The notes: a model not told the origin generated them from the sequence alone. DNA of 64,000 bases from an uncultured Bacteroidales bacterium (GCA_944326245.1 CALVDF010000012.1:1-64000), one strand, 5' to 3'; positions 45,182 through 53,842 are shown, counted from the stretch's first letter. Numbers and translations: made by a program.

Positions 45182-46499
45182 AGCATTTCAAAGAATATAT
45201 ACCCAGCTGGAAGCCATAACGAAGGCTACAGTGTCCGTCAAGGCCCAGGGAGTCTCCAACGACGAACTGGCCACTGTGGCCGGACGCCTCGCCCAGGTCG
45301 TAAAGATCAAGGACGACACCGTCACCCTGCAGGTATTCGAAGGTACCGACGGAGTCCCTACCAATGCCGAAGTAACGTTTTTCGGAGAGCCGCCTGCCCT
45401 CAATGTCAGCGACGATCTTGCCGGACGTTTCTTCAATGCATACGGACAGCCCATCGACGGAGGCCCGGAAGTTGAAGGCGAAAGGCGATACATAGGAGGG
45501 CCCTCGGTCAACCCCTACAAGAGAAAACAGCCCTCACAGCTGATTCCTACCGGAATAGCCGGCATCGACCTCAACAATACCCTGGTTTCGGGACAGAAGA
45601 TTCCTTTCTTTGCAGACCCTGACCAGCCGTACAACCAGGTCATGGCCATGGTGGCACTCCGCGCTGACGTGGACAAGATCATCCTCGGAGGCATGGGACT
45701 TTCCAACGACGACTACCTTTACTTCAAGCACATGTTCGAGAACGCAGGAGCCCTCGACAAGATCATAAGCTTCGTCAATACCACCGAACAGCCCCCTGTA
45801 GAGAGACTTCTGATCCCTGACATGGCACTCGCCGCTGCAGAATACTTCGCGGTGGACAAGAACGAGAAAGTGCTGGTGCTGCTGACCGACATGACTCTAT
45901 ATGCCGATGCCCTGTCCATTGTCAGCAACCGTATGGACCAGATTCCTTCCAAGGATTCCATGCCAGGTTCTCTCTATTCCGACCTGGCCAAGATATATGA
46001 GAAAGCCGTACAGCTGCCTACCGGCGGTTCCATCACCATCATAGCAGTGACTACCCTCAACGACGGGGACATCACGCACGCCATCCCTGACAACACGGGA
46101 TACATCACCGAAGGACAGCTCTTCCTGCGTCTTGATACAGATACAGGCAAGGTCATCGTCGACCCGTTCCGTTCCCTGTCACGTCTCAAACAGCTGGTTA
46201 TCGGCAAGAAGACACGCGAGGACCACAATCAGGTGATGAACACGGCAGTACGCCTCTATGCAGATGCCGCCAACGCAAAGACCAAACTCGAGAACGGTTT
46301 CGATCTGAGCGACTACGACAACCGCTGCCTGGCCTTCGCCAAGGAATATTCCACAAGGCTGCTTGCCATCGATGTCAACATCTCCATAGACAGCATGCTT
46401 GACACTGCGTGGGAACTCTTCGGCAAATATTTTACCAAGGCCGAGACCGGTATCAAGGAATCACTCATCCAGAAATACTGGAAAGAAAAACAAGCATAG
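45171..46499 (+). CDS. atpB: V-type ATP synthase/ATPase subunit B
   Basis: 442 aa non-catalytic nucleotide-binding-fold subunit. It has a typical degenerate P-loop region (LVSGQKIPFFADPDQPYNQ instead of GxxxxGKT), VLLTDMTLYADALSIVSNRMDQIPSKDSMPGSLYSDLAKIYE, and TITEGQLFLR-like segments (GYITEGQLFLRLD). The start ATG overlaps the atpA end, consistent with coupled translation of equal amounts. It lies 6 nt before atpD. Confidence 0.97.
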   Translation: MTNRAFQRIYTQLEAITKATVSVKAQGVSNDELATVAGRLAQVVKIKDDTVTLQVFEGTDGVPTNAEVTFFGEPPALNVSDDLAGRFFNAYGQPIDGGPEVEGERRYIGGPSVNPYKRKQPSQLIPTGIAGIDLNNTLVSGQKIPFFADPDQPYNQVMAMVALRADVDKIILGGMGLSNDDYLYFKHMFENAGALDKIISFVNTTEQPPVERLLIPDMALAAAEYFAVDKNEKVLVLLTDMTLYADALSIVSNRMDQIPSKDSMPGSLYSDLAKIYEKAVQLPTGGSITIIAVTTLNDGDITHAIPDNTGYITEGQLFLRLDTDTGKVIVDPFRSLSRLKQLVIGKKTREDHNQVMNTAVRLYADAANAKTKLENGFDLSDYDNRCLAFAKEYSTRLLAIDVNISIDSMLDTAWELFGKYFTKAETGIKESLIQKYWKEKQA

Positions 46500-46505
46500 G
46501 ATACA

Positions 46506-47114
46506 ATGGCTATCAAATTCCAATACAACAAGACATCGCTGAACGAACTTGGCAAACAGCTCAAGGTCCGCACACGTGCGCTTCCCACCCTCAAGAACAA
46601 GGAAGCCGCCCTGCGGCTGGAAGTCAAGAAAGCCAAAAAACGTTCGGACGAGCTTCTGGAAGAGTTAGCCTCATCGCTCGAGAAATACCGGTACCTTTCA
46701 GGACTCTGGAACGAATTCGAGCCGGGACTGATATCGGTAAAGGACGTGGAACTGGAAACAGCCAGATTTGCAGGTGTGAAGATTCCTGAGCTCAAGAACG
46801 TAATCTACGAAGTCAAGGAATTCGACCTGTTCCGCAAACCGCTGTGGTACAGCGATGGAGTCCAGATACTCAAGGATCTGGCACGACTGGGCATAGAGTC
46901 CGAGATCTGCTCCGAAAAAAGCCGCATTCTTGACTTTTCACGCAAAAAGACTACCCAGAAGGTAAATCTCTACGAAAAGGTACAGATTCCAGGCTACCAC
47001 GAAGCCATTCTCAAGATAAAGAGATATCTCGAAGATGAGGAGAACCTGTCGAAGGCATCCCAGAAGATAGTCAAGACAAGACACAACATGGAAGAAGAGG
47101 AGGAAGCCCTATGA
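46506..47114 (+). CDS. atpD: V-type ATP synthase/ATPase subunit D
   Basis: 202 aa central rotor shaft. Two long coiled-coil helices at either end (about 5-70 and about 130-202) flank a short middle segment with GVKIPEL. The N-terminal FQYNKTSLNELGKQLKVRTRALPTLKNKEAALRLE is the D-subunit signature. It overlaps atpI by 4 nt. No F subunit gene, the usual rotor partner, follows. Confidence 0.9.
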   Translation: MAIKFQYNKTSLNELGKQLKVRTRALPTLKNKEAALRLEVKKAKKRSDELLEELASSLEKYRYLSGLWNEFEPGLISVKDVELETARFAGVKIPELKNVIYEVKEFDLFRKPLWYSDGVQILKDLARLGIESEICSEKSRILDFSRKKTTQKVNLYEKVQIPGYHEAILKIKRYLEDEENLSKASQKIVKTRHNMEEEEEAL

Positions 47115-48925
47115 TTACAAAGATGACAAAATATTCCATGATTCTCCTTTCAGGGGATCTGGATACATTCATGACCGGCATACAGCAGCTGGGCATGGTG
47201 GACATCACCCGCTCCACTGTCGACAGTGACGACGAGTCCAGACAGATGGCATCCCTCATCTCCCGATGCGGCAACGCCGTGGAAAATATGGGCAACCTGC
47301 TCAAGGAACATCCGGACATAAAGCATACAGACCGTCCGGAAATGTCAGGCGAGCGCATGCTCTCCGACTTTGAGGACAATGCAGCGCGCAGGGAAGCCAT
47401 CGCCGCCGAACTGTCAGCACTCGAAAAGGAATACAGTTCCGCACTCCCGTGGGGAGAATTCAATCCGAAAGACCTAGACCGCCTCAAATCGGCCGGTCTC
47501 ACTCCACACTTCTACTGTCTGGCCGACAAGCAGTACAGGAAAGAATGGGAAGAGGAATATCCGCTGTACGTACTCAACAGGACACAGGGCAGGACATATT
47601 TTACCGTACTTGCCAGGACCGGGGATGACTACAGATTCCCGGCAGCGGAATCGTCATTCCCGTCCAGACCTGCCGGTGCAATACTGTCTGCCATGGCAAC
47701 GCTCAAAGCGGAGAACCAGACTCTGCTGTCTACCGCGCTCGGCTATGCATCCAGGGCCGGAGAGCTCCGTGAACTTTCAGACATGACATTCGCACATCTG
47801 GATCTCCATTATGCCGAGACATCCACTGTCAAGGAAGGCGAAGGAGCCATCAGCGTGGTCGAAGGATTCGCTCCGTCCGAAGACGATGCAAAGGTGCGGG
47901 AGTTCCTCGATGCCGAAAGTGTATACTACATTGCCGAAGCGGCAAAACGGGAGGACAATCCCCCCGTAAAGCTGCGCAACAACTGGTTTGCCAGACTCTT
48001 CGAGCCCATAGGCGGGCTGTACGAGCTGCCCAGATATGACGAACTGGACCTTACCCCCTACTTCGCCCCGTTCTACATGCTGTTCTTCGGATTCTGCCTC
48101 GGAGACATGGGATACGGACTGCTGCTTCTCATCATAGGCATAGCAGCGGCAATGGCCGTCCCCAAATTCAAGGCATACGGAAAACTGATAGCATGGCTCG
48201 GAGTCGGCTCAATCATCATGCCCCTGTTCTCCGGAACATTCTTCGGAATGAAACTGGCAGACATAATACCCATGCCCGACTCAGTCAAGGCCCTGTTCTT
48301 CTCAGACCTCAAGATGTTCTGGTTTGCCATCATATTCGGTCTGTTCCAGATCGTATTCGCCAGAATGCTCAAGGCCATATTCGCCTTCACCAAACGCAGG
48401 TGGGACGAAGGGCTTACGGAACTGGGCTGGTGCATGATAATAGTATGGGCATCATGCGCGTATGCCGGTAGCCAGACCGGTACGGCAATCCTGCCGCACA
48501 CAGCGGCACAGATACTCATGTACGGGGGACTCGTCCTGGTGCTGTTCTGCAGCAAGCCGGCCAAGTTCTTCCTGCTCAGACCTGTAAAGGGTCTCGTATC
48601 CCTGTATGACATCACAAGCATATTCGGAGACATGCTTTCATACATACGTCTGTTCGGACTGGGAACCACAGGCGGCATACTTGCTCTGGTTATCAACTCT
48701 ATCGCAATGACTCTTTCCGGTATCCCCTATGTCGGTTGGGCGGTAACCGTCATATTCCTGATAGTAGGGCACCTTGCCGTCATGGGACTTTCCTGCCTCG
48801 GAGCTTTCGTGCATCCTGTCCGCCTTACTTTCGTGGAGTTCTACAAGAATGTGGGGTTCGAAGGAGGCGGCAGGGTTTTCAAACCATTGAAAACAAATAC
48901 AAACAATAACAAACAAAACATTTAA
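47111..48925 (+). CDS. atpI: V-type ATP synthase/ATPase subunit I (a subunit)
   Basis: 604 aa membrane stator. The N-terminal half (about 1-310) is soluble with coiled coils and contacts the peripheral stalk. The C-terminal half has about seven to eight helices starting near YFAPFYMLFFGFCLGDMGYGLLL and ending in LGAFVHPVRLTFVEFYKNVGFEGGG, the family's C-terminal signature. A conserved IRLFGLGTTGG segment holds the Arg expected to face the K-ring carboxylate. It is coupled to atpD by a 4-nt overlap. Confidence 0.94.
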   Translation: MITKMTKYSMILLSGDLDTFMTGIQQLGMVDITRSTVDSDDESRQMASLISRCGNAVENMGNLLKEHPDIKHTDRPEMSGERMLSDFEDNAARREAIAAELSALEKEYSSALPWGEFNPKDLDRLKSAGLTPHFYCLADKQYRKEWEEEYPLYVLNRTQGRTYFTVLARTGDDYRFPAAESSFPSRPAGAILSAMATLKAENQTLLSTALGYASRAGELRELSDMTFAHLDLHYAETSTVKEGEGAISVVEGFAPSEDDAKVREFLDAESVYYIAEAAKREDNPPVKLRNNWFARLFEPIGGLYELPRYDELDLTPYFAPFYMLFFGFCLGDMGYGLLLLIIGIAAAMAVPKFKAYGKLIAWLGVGSIIMPLFSGTFFGMKLADIIPMPDSVKALFFSDLKMFWFAIIFGLFQIVFARMLKAIFAFTKRRWDEGLTELGWCMIIVWASCAYAGSQTGTAILPHTAAQILMYGGLVLVLFCSKPAKFFLLRPVKGLVSLYDITSIFGDMLSYIRLFGLGTTGGILALVINSIAMTLSGIPYVGWAVTVIFLIVGHLAVMGLSCLGAFVHPVRLTFVEFYKNVGFEGGGRVFKPLKTNTNNNKQNI

Positions 48926-48929
48926 TTCT

Positions 48930-49391
48930 ATGTCAACACCACTGATTTTAGCCTACTTCGGTATGGCAATCATGCTCACCCTCGCCTGCATAGGAAGTGC
49001 CATAGGTGTAACCATGGGTGGCAACACCACTATCGCGGCCCTGAAGAAGAAACCCGAGATGTTCGGTAAATCCATGCTCCTCTGCGTGCTTCCTTCTACA
49101 CAGGGTCTTTACGGCTTCGCGGCATTCTTCCTTATGCTCAGCCGGCTCAACGGCATGGAGGATGCTTCCCAGGTACTTACAATGAACCAGGGCCTGGCTC
49201 TCTGCGCAGCAGGCATAGCCCTCGGTTTCGTAGGACTCTGGTCAGCCATCAAACAGGCCAGCCTTGTGAGCAACGGTATCAACGAGATGTCCAACGGCAG
49301 CGACGTATTCTCCAAGACCATGATCCTCGCCGTATTCCCCGAGCTCTACGCCATCCTCTCGTTTGCCTGCGCATTCCTCGCCCTTCCGTAG
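48930..49391 (+). CDS. atpK: V-type ATP synthase/ATPase subunit K (rotor ring), probable Na+ type
   Basis: 153 aa proteolipid with two fused helical hairpins (four membrane helices). The second hairpin carries the ion-binding Glu138 (FPELYAILSF), while the first has LPSTQGLYGF with Thr57-Gln58 in the matching position. Gln109 lies in SAIKQAS. In Enterococcus hirae NtpK, Na+ is held by Thr64, Gln65, Gln110 and Glu139, so all four side chains have counterparts here. Na+ specificity is therefore likely. It is the last gene of the operon. Confidence 0.94.
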   Translation: MSTPLILAYFGMAIMLTLACIGSAIGVTMGGNTTIAALKKKPEMFGKSMLLCVLPSTQGLYGFAAFFLMLSRLNGMEDASQVLTMNQGLALCAAGIALGFVGLWSAIKQASLVSNGINEMSNGSDVFSKTMILAVFPELYAILSFACAFLALP

Positions 49392-49430
49392 GCCATATAC
49401 GAATTTACACGGCTACATGCCGATACAATA

Positions 49431-49476
49431 AAACCTCCGGGACAATGCTCCTCAGTCGAGTGCATCCCGGAGGTTT
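49431..49476 (-). terminator. Stem-loop terminator between atpK and trpB2
   Basis: Perfect 12-bp stem AAACCTCCGGGA (49431-49442) / TCCCGGAGGTTT (49465-49476). On the minus strand it is followed by a T-rich tract (TTTTATTGT), so it best terminates trpB2. It may also stop V-ATPase transcripts from the other side. Confidence 0.75.
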
Positions 49477-49507
49477 ACTGTATCATGACTTCAAAGTCAT
49501 CCGGTTT

Positions 49508-50809
49508 TCACATGTCACCGGCAAGATAACGGTCATAAGCCGACATATCCACAAGTCCGTGACCGGAAAGGTTGAAAAGTATAGTACGGCCTACACCCTC
49601 TTCCTTTGCCTTGAGAGCCTCACGCACGGTCGCGGCTATGGCATGGGCCGACTCAGGTGCAGGAACTATGCCTTCAGCCCTGGCAAACATCACTCCGGCC
49701 CTGAACGATTCAAGCTGGTCTATATCCACGGCTTCGATGATCCCGTCCTTGAGCAGGCTGCTGGCGATGGTCCCGGCTCCGTGATACCTGAGGCCACCGG
49801 CGTGGATACCCGCCGGGACAAAGGTATGCCCGAGAGAATACATCGGAAGCAGCGGCGTATAGCAGGCCTCATCCCCGTAATCATACATGAAACGCCCTTT
49901 TGTAAGCTTGGGGCAGGCCGAGGGCTCTGCTGCAATGAACCGTGTACGACGGCCGTCCTGGAAATTGTGTCTGAGGAAAGGATAGGATATTCCTCCGAAA
50001 TTGGAACCTCCGCCGAAACATCCTATGACCACATCGGGATACTCCCCGGCCATCTCCATCTGCCTCTCTGCCTCAAGTCCGATGACTGTCTGGTGCAGTG
50101 TCACATGATTCAGCACGCTTCCCAGAGTATACTTGCATCCAGGCACGGTGGTAGCCAGCTCGACCGCTTCCGATATTGCCGTTCCGAGACTTCCCTGATG
50201 GTTCGGTGTCTCAGTCAGAATCTTCCTTCCTGCCTTGGTGGACATGCTTGGAGATGCTATCACCTGGGCACCATAGACCTGCATCAGGGATCTGCGGTAA
50301 GGTTTCTGCTCGTAACTTACCTTTACCATATAGACGGCCAGTTCCAGCCCGAATACATTTGCTGCATAGGCCAGTGCCGTTCCCCACTGTCCGGCTCCGG
50401 TCTCCGTAGTTATGTTGGTCAGACCCTCTTTTTTGCAGTAATAAGCCTGGGCCAGGGCTGAATTGAGCTTGTGGGAACCTACCGGACTCACACTTTCATT
50501 CTTGAAATATATATGGGCAGGCGTATCCAATGCCTTCTCCAGTCCATAAGCCCTTACCAGAGGCGTCGAACGGTACAGACGGTACTGGTCCCGCACTTCT
50601 TCCGGAATATCTATCCATCTGTCTTCCGTATTGAGTTCCTGTCTGGAAGCCTCTACCGAAAAAATGTGACTGAGTTCATCCAGTGTCACCGGTTTGCGGG
50701 TGGCAGGATTGAGGGCAGGCATGGGCTTGTTCTGCATGTCTGCCACGATGTTGTACCATCTGCGCGGAATGTCGCGCTCTTCGAGGAAAAATCTTTTTCT
50801 CTTTTCCAT
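49508..50809 (-). CDS. trpB: TrpB2-type tryptophan synthase beta chain
   Basis: 433 aa PLP enzyme condensing indole with serine. It belongs to the TrpB2 group, not the usual TrpB1. It has the long N-terminal extension (RFFLEERDIPRRWYNIVADM) and WIDIPEEVRDQYRLYRSTPL, as in TrpB2. PLP-binding Lys114 lies in GSHKLNSALAQ, ETGAGQWGTALA follows, and the phosphate-cradling GCFGGGSNFGG is present. No trpA or other trp genes are adjacent, so it may salvage free indole. A Trp-codon leader and an intrinsic terminator upstream point to control by charged tRNA-Trp. Confidence 0.93.
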   Translation of the reverse strand: MEKRKRFFLEERDIPRRWYNIVADMQNKPMPALNPATRKPVTLDELSHIFSVEASRQELNTEDRWIDIPEEVRDQYRLYRSTPLVRAYGLEKALDTPAHIYFKNESVSPVGSHKLNSALAQAYYCKKEGLTNITTETGAGQWGTALAYAANVFGLELAVYMVKVSYEQKPYRRSLMQVYGAQVIASPSMSTKAGRKILTETPNHQGSLGTAISEAVELATTVPGCKYTLGSVLNHVTLHQTVIGLEAERQMEMAGEYPDVVIGCFGGGSNFGGISYPFLRHNFQDGRRTRFIAAEPSACPKLTKGRFMYDYGDEACYTPLLPMYSLGHTFVPAGIHAGGLRYHGAGTIASSLLKDGIIEAVDIDQLESFRAGVMFARAEGIVPAPESAHAIAATVREALKAKEEGVGRTILFNLSGHGLVDMSAYDRYLAGDM

Positions 50810-50849
50810 TGTCTGATTGATTTGATTTAAAGATGAAACATAAAACGAA

Positions 50850-50883
50850 AGCGGCCTGTCGTTCCGGTAAACGACAGGCCGCT
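50850..50883 (-). terminator. Attenuator terminator hairpin ahead of trpB2
   Basis: 13-bp perfect stem AGCGGCCTGTCGT / ACGACAGGCCGCT with an 8-nt loop (TTACCGGA), followed on the minus strand by TTCGTTTTATGTTT. It lies 26 nt after the leader-peptide stop and 40 nt before the trpB2 start. Its loop and left arm (50864-50875) can instead pair with leader bases 50943-50954 over 12 positions, including three G-U pairs. That would be an antiterminator. Confidence 0.8.
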
Positions 50884-50909
50884 CAGATATTTGCTATATT
50901 AAGTCTTGT

Positions 50910-51002
50910 CTATGACCAATACACGTGCCGAGGCAACACCCTACCGCTTACCGGGCCAGGAGTGCGCCACCACCAGAAATTAGTATTGAGAAGACAATTC
51001 AT
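50910..51002 (-). CDS. trpL: Trp-rich leader peptide of trpB2 (attenuator)
   Basis: 30-residue reading frame on the minus strand, ATG at 51002 and TAG at 50910-50912. It starts MNCLLNTNF, has three consecutive Trp codons at positions 10-12 (FWWWR) and a fourth Trp at 29. It begins 21 nt after a TATATTTG promoter element and ends just before a strong terminator hairpin. Codons 17-20 (CCGGTAAGCGGT) are complementary to the hairpin's left arm and loop. A ribosome stalled at the Trp codons would leave them free to pair, preventing termination. This is the classical trp attenuation layout; the mechanism is inferred from the sequence. Confidence 0.85.
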   Translation of the reverse strand: MNCLLNTNFWWWRTPGPVSGRVLPRHVYWS

Positions 51003-51023
51003 GTTCTTTTCGCTTTTGCGATG

Positions 51024-51031
51024 CAAATATA
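51024..51031 (-). promoter_or_regulatory. trpL-trpB2 promoter -7 element (TATATTTG on minus strand)
   Basis: The plus strand reads CAAATATA. It is 21 nt upstream of the leader-peptide ATG. The divergent MFS promoter box lies only 12 nt away. Confidence 0.55.
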
Positions 51032-51043
51032 GTGAAATTCTCC

Positions 51044-51051
51044 TATATTTG
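51044..51051 (+). promoter_or_regulatory. -7 element (TATATTTG) for the MFS transporter
   Basis: TAnnTTTG match 23 nt before the ATG at 51075. Its upstream region overlaps the divergent trpL promoter. Confidence 0.55.
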
Positions 51052-51074
51052 CGCGATTTTTAAAGAAGCATCTG

Positions 51075-52253
51075 ATGCAGAATATCACAATCGGCAGAAG
51101 GAGCGTAGCGAGGGAGTGGCTGCCACTGCTGGCTCTGACATTTTCCACATTCATTTTCAATACTTCCGAGTTCATTCCCATAGGACTGCTGAGCGACATA
51201 GCCGCAGATTTTTCCATAACGGAATCCAAGGCAGGACTTATGATTACCATCTACGCATGGGTAGTGGCCCTTACATCGCTGCCACTCATGATTCTGGCTT
51301 CAGGAATAGAATCCAAGAGACTTATGTGCGGCATCGTGACACTCTTTGCCGCCAGCCACATACTGTCGGCCATATCCACCAGCTACTGGATGCTCATGGT
51401 TTCGAGAATAGGCGTAGCCTGTGCCCATGCCATATTCTGGTCCATAGTGACCCCTCTGGCCGTAAAGATTGCTCCCCAAGGCCACAAGGCGGCTGCCCTC
51501 AGCATGATAGTAGCCGGTTCCTCGATTGCCATGATAGTCGGCCTGCCCATGGGACGTGCCATAGGCATTGCCACAGGATGGAGAACGACATTCCTTATAA
51601 TAGGACTCCTTGCCTTCGCGATACTGATATTCCTCAGTCTCATTCTTCCCAGGACAGAAGGTGAAAAAGCATTTTCCTTCAAACAGTTGCCCGCACTGCT
51701 GCGGATTCCTGCCCTGCCTCCCCTGTACATCGTGACGGTAGTAATGGTCACGGCACATTTTACGGCATACAGCTACATAGAACCGTTCATGGCCCAGACA
51801 GCAGGCATCAAGGAAGAAACCATCACATTGTTGCTCAGCATGTTCGGAATCATGGGAATCGTCGGAAGCATTCTGTTTTCAAGATACTTCGAGCGGCACC
51901 GCAGTCTCTTTATGCGCATTGCGGTTATGGGAATATGTGCAAGCCTGCTGCTTCTGAAACCCGCAGCGTGGTCACTCCAGAGCATCATCGCACTGCTCGC
52001 CCTATGGGGACTGTCCTATACTTTCTTCGGTATGGTGTTCCAGTCTGAAGTAATACGCAACGTAAAGGAAAACACATCCATAGCCATGTCGATTTACTCA
52101 GGCATCTACAATGTAGGGATAGGAGGAGGAGCACTCATCGGCGGGCTGGTATGCTCAGGCATCAATGTGGATACGACAGGATACATCGGAGGCATAATCG
52201 GCATCGCAGCCTGCATAATCTGCGTGATGTACCTGCAGCCCAGACTTAAATAG
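51075..52253 (+). CDS. MFS exporter of the SotB/AraJ-like group
   Basis: 392 aa, twelve-helix major facilitator. The N-terminus EWLPLLALTFSTFIFNTSEFIPIGLLSDIAADF matches the sugar-efflux/arabinose-polymer exporter group (SotB, AraJ, YdeA). GLPMGRAIGIATGWRTTFLIIG forms the helix 5 region with the antiporter-like G-x-x-x-G motif. Substrates of the family include sugars and drugs. It is transcribed divergently from trpB2 with overlapping promoter regions, so a link with indole or tryptophan is conceivable but unproven. It converges on rnhA with 4 nt between. Confidence 0.85.
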   Translation: MQNITIGRRSVAREWLPLLALTFSTFIFNTSEFIPIGLLSDIAADFSITESKAGLMITIYAWVVALTSLPLMILASGIESKRLMCGIVTLFAASHILSAISTSYWMLMVSRIGVACAHAIFWSIVTPLAVKIAPQGHKAAALSMIVAGSSIAMIVGLPMGRAIGIATGWRTTFLIIGLLAFAILIFLSLILPRTEGEKAFSFKQLPALLRIPALPPLYIVTVVMVTAHFTAYSYIEPFMAQTAGIKEETITLLLSMFGIMGIVGSILFSRYFERHRSLFMRIAVMGICASLLLLKPAAWSLQSIIALLALWGLSYTFFGMVFQSEVIRNVKENTSIAMSIYSGIYNVGIGGGALIGGLVCSGINVDTTGYIGGIIGIAACIICVMYLQPRLK

Positions 52254-52257
52254 AATC

Positions 52258-52704
52258 TCAACCTTGTACAGCCATGGCCGCAGCCACGGCAAGCTGGTCA
52301 CAACGGTTGTTCATAGGGTTGTCGGCATGCCCCTTGACCCATACGAAACGGACACGATGGCTTCGGTAGACTGCCAGAAAACGTATCCAGAGATCGGCAT
52401 TCAGACGTTTCTCGAAGTTCTTGCGTTCCCATGCAAATACCCAGCCCTTGTTGACAGAATCGACGACATACCTGGAATCGCTGTACAGTATTATCTCTGC
52501 ATTTGGACGTTTTATCGCCTCAAGCCCCACGATTACCGCTGTAAGCTCCATACGGTTATTTGTTGTGTTCGGGAAACCGGCCGAGAGTTCCTTGTAATGC
52601 TCCCCGCAACGCAATATGACCCCATAGCCGCCCGGGCCTGGATTGCCCCTTGACGACCCGTCTGTAAATATCTCTATAGGCAGCAGTTTATGCTCTGACC
52701 CCAT
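52258..52704 (-). CDS. rnhA: Ribonuclease HI
   Basis: 148 aa endonuclease degrading the RNA strand of RNA:DNA hybrids. The catalytic D-E-D-D set is present: Asp15 (FTDGSSRGNPGPGGYG), Glu53 (NNRMEL), Asp76 (YSDSRYVVDSVNKGW) and Asp136 (NNRCDQLA), plus His126 in VKGHADN. The E. coli-like basic protrusion (WERKNFEKRLN) is kept. It lies 11 nt after pdxA on the same strand. Confidence 0.97.
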   Translation of the reverse strand: MGSEHKLLPIEIFTDGSSRGNPGPGGYGVILRCGEHYKELSAGFPNTTNNRMELTAVIVGLEAIKRPNAEIILYSDSRYVVDSVNKGWVFAWERKNFEKRLNADLWIRFLAVYRSHRVRFVWVKGHADNPMNNRCDQLAVAAAMAVQG

Positions 52705-52715
52705 CTCCTTTGCTG

Positions 52716-53798
52716 CTATACCGGTCCCTTGACTCCGCCTTTAGCTCCATTGTCCGGAGAATTGGACGCTATGAGGACATTTTCACGCATCTCCTCATAG
52801 CGCCACCTGTTACGGACAATGTCAATGGCCTCATATATGGCGGATTTCATAGGCATGGGGTTCGCGGCATTCTTGCCGGCAAGCTCGTATGCCGTACCGT
52901 GGTCAGGAGCCGTACGTACAACCGGCAATCCGGCAGTGAAGTTAACTCCCGTATCGAAGGCCAGGGCCTTGAAAGGGATCAGGCCCTGATCATGGTACAT
53001 GGCCAGGACTGCATCGAAATTATACTGCTGATGAGTACTGAAGAAACCGTCAGGGGGATATGGACCGAATGCCAGTATGTTTTCAGCCCCCGCTGCGGCT
53101 ATTGCAGGCTCGATGACATCTATCTCTTCGTGGCCGAGCATGCCTCCGTCTCCTGAATGCGGATTGAGACCCAGAACCGCTATCTTGGGACGCACTATTC
53201 CGAAATCTTTCCTCAGGGACATATCCATCAGGCGGATCTTGCCCAGTATCTTTTCCACGGACAGAGCTCCTGATACCTGTGAGAGGGGAAGATGATTGGT
53301 TACCACTCCCACCCTCATCTTGTCGGCCACCATGAACATCATGCCGTCCTTGACGCCGCACTTTTCAGTCAGGTATTCGGTATGTCCCACAAATCCGGGC
53401 AGATGGACGGCAACTCCCTTCTTGTTGAGGGGGGCAGTGACAAGTGCATCCAGATCTCCGGCCAGAAGGTCATTTACTGCTGTTTCCAGAGCCGTAAGCG
53501 AGGCCTGGGCACCCTCCGTAGAAGGCTGTCCCGGATCAATCCGGAAATTGTCCTGTACGCAATTGATGATATTCACACGCTTGGGATGAAAATCCTTTGC
53601 CGTGTTGATGATATTGGTATTGAGATTCTCGACTTCGGGCAACTGTTTTTTGTAGAAACCGAAAGCCCTCGAAGAGCCGTATACGATCGGGATGCAGAGG
53701 TCCAGGAGGCGGGCATCCGTCAGAGCCTTGATTATCACCTCATAGCCTATTCCATTCGTATCACCCTGGGTGATTCCTACTATAATTTTCTTGTTCAT
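52716..53798 (-). CDS. pdxA: 4-hydroxythreonine-4-phosphate dehydrogenase PdxA
   Basis: 360 aa metal-dependent NAD(P) dehydrogenase of the DXP-dependent vitamin B6 pathway. It oxidises 4-phosphohydroxy-L-threonine before condensation by PdxJ. It has GITQGDTNGIGYEVI at the N-terminus, metal His in LPGFVGHTEYL, LNPHSGDGGMLGHEE, and AMYHDQGLIPFKALAF. It is the first gene of the pdxA-rnhA pair, with a TAAATTTG box 36 nt upstream, divergent to recG. Confidence 0.95.
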   Translation of the reverse strand: MNKKIIVGITQGDTNGIGYEVIIKALTDARLLDLCIPIVYGSSRAFGFYKKQLPEVENLNTNIINTAKDFHPKRVNIINCVQDNFRIDPGQPSTEGAQASLTALETAVNDLLAGDLDALVTAPLNKKGVAVHLPGFVGHTEYLTEKCGVKDGMMFMVADKMRVGVVTNHLPLSQVSGALSVEKILGKIRLMDMSLRKDFGIVRPKIAVLGLNPHSGDGGMLGHEEIDVIEPAIAAAGAENILAFGPYPPDGFFSTHQQYNFDAVLAMYHDQGLIPFKALAFDTGVNFTAGLPVVRTAPDHGTAYELAGKNAANPMPMKSAIYEAIDIVRNRWRYEEMRENVLIASNSPDNGAKGGVKGPV

Positions 53799-53834
53799 GG
53801 CTATAAATTTTGTGGCCCTCAGTTAAAGGGCGTG

Positions 53835-53842
53835 CAAATTTA
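53835..53842 (-). promoter_or_regulatory. pdxA promoter -7 element (TAAATTTG on minus strand)
   Basis: The plus strand reads CAAATTTA. It is 36 nt upstream of the pdxA ATG. Confidence 0.5.
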
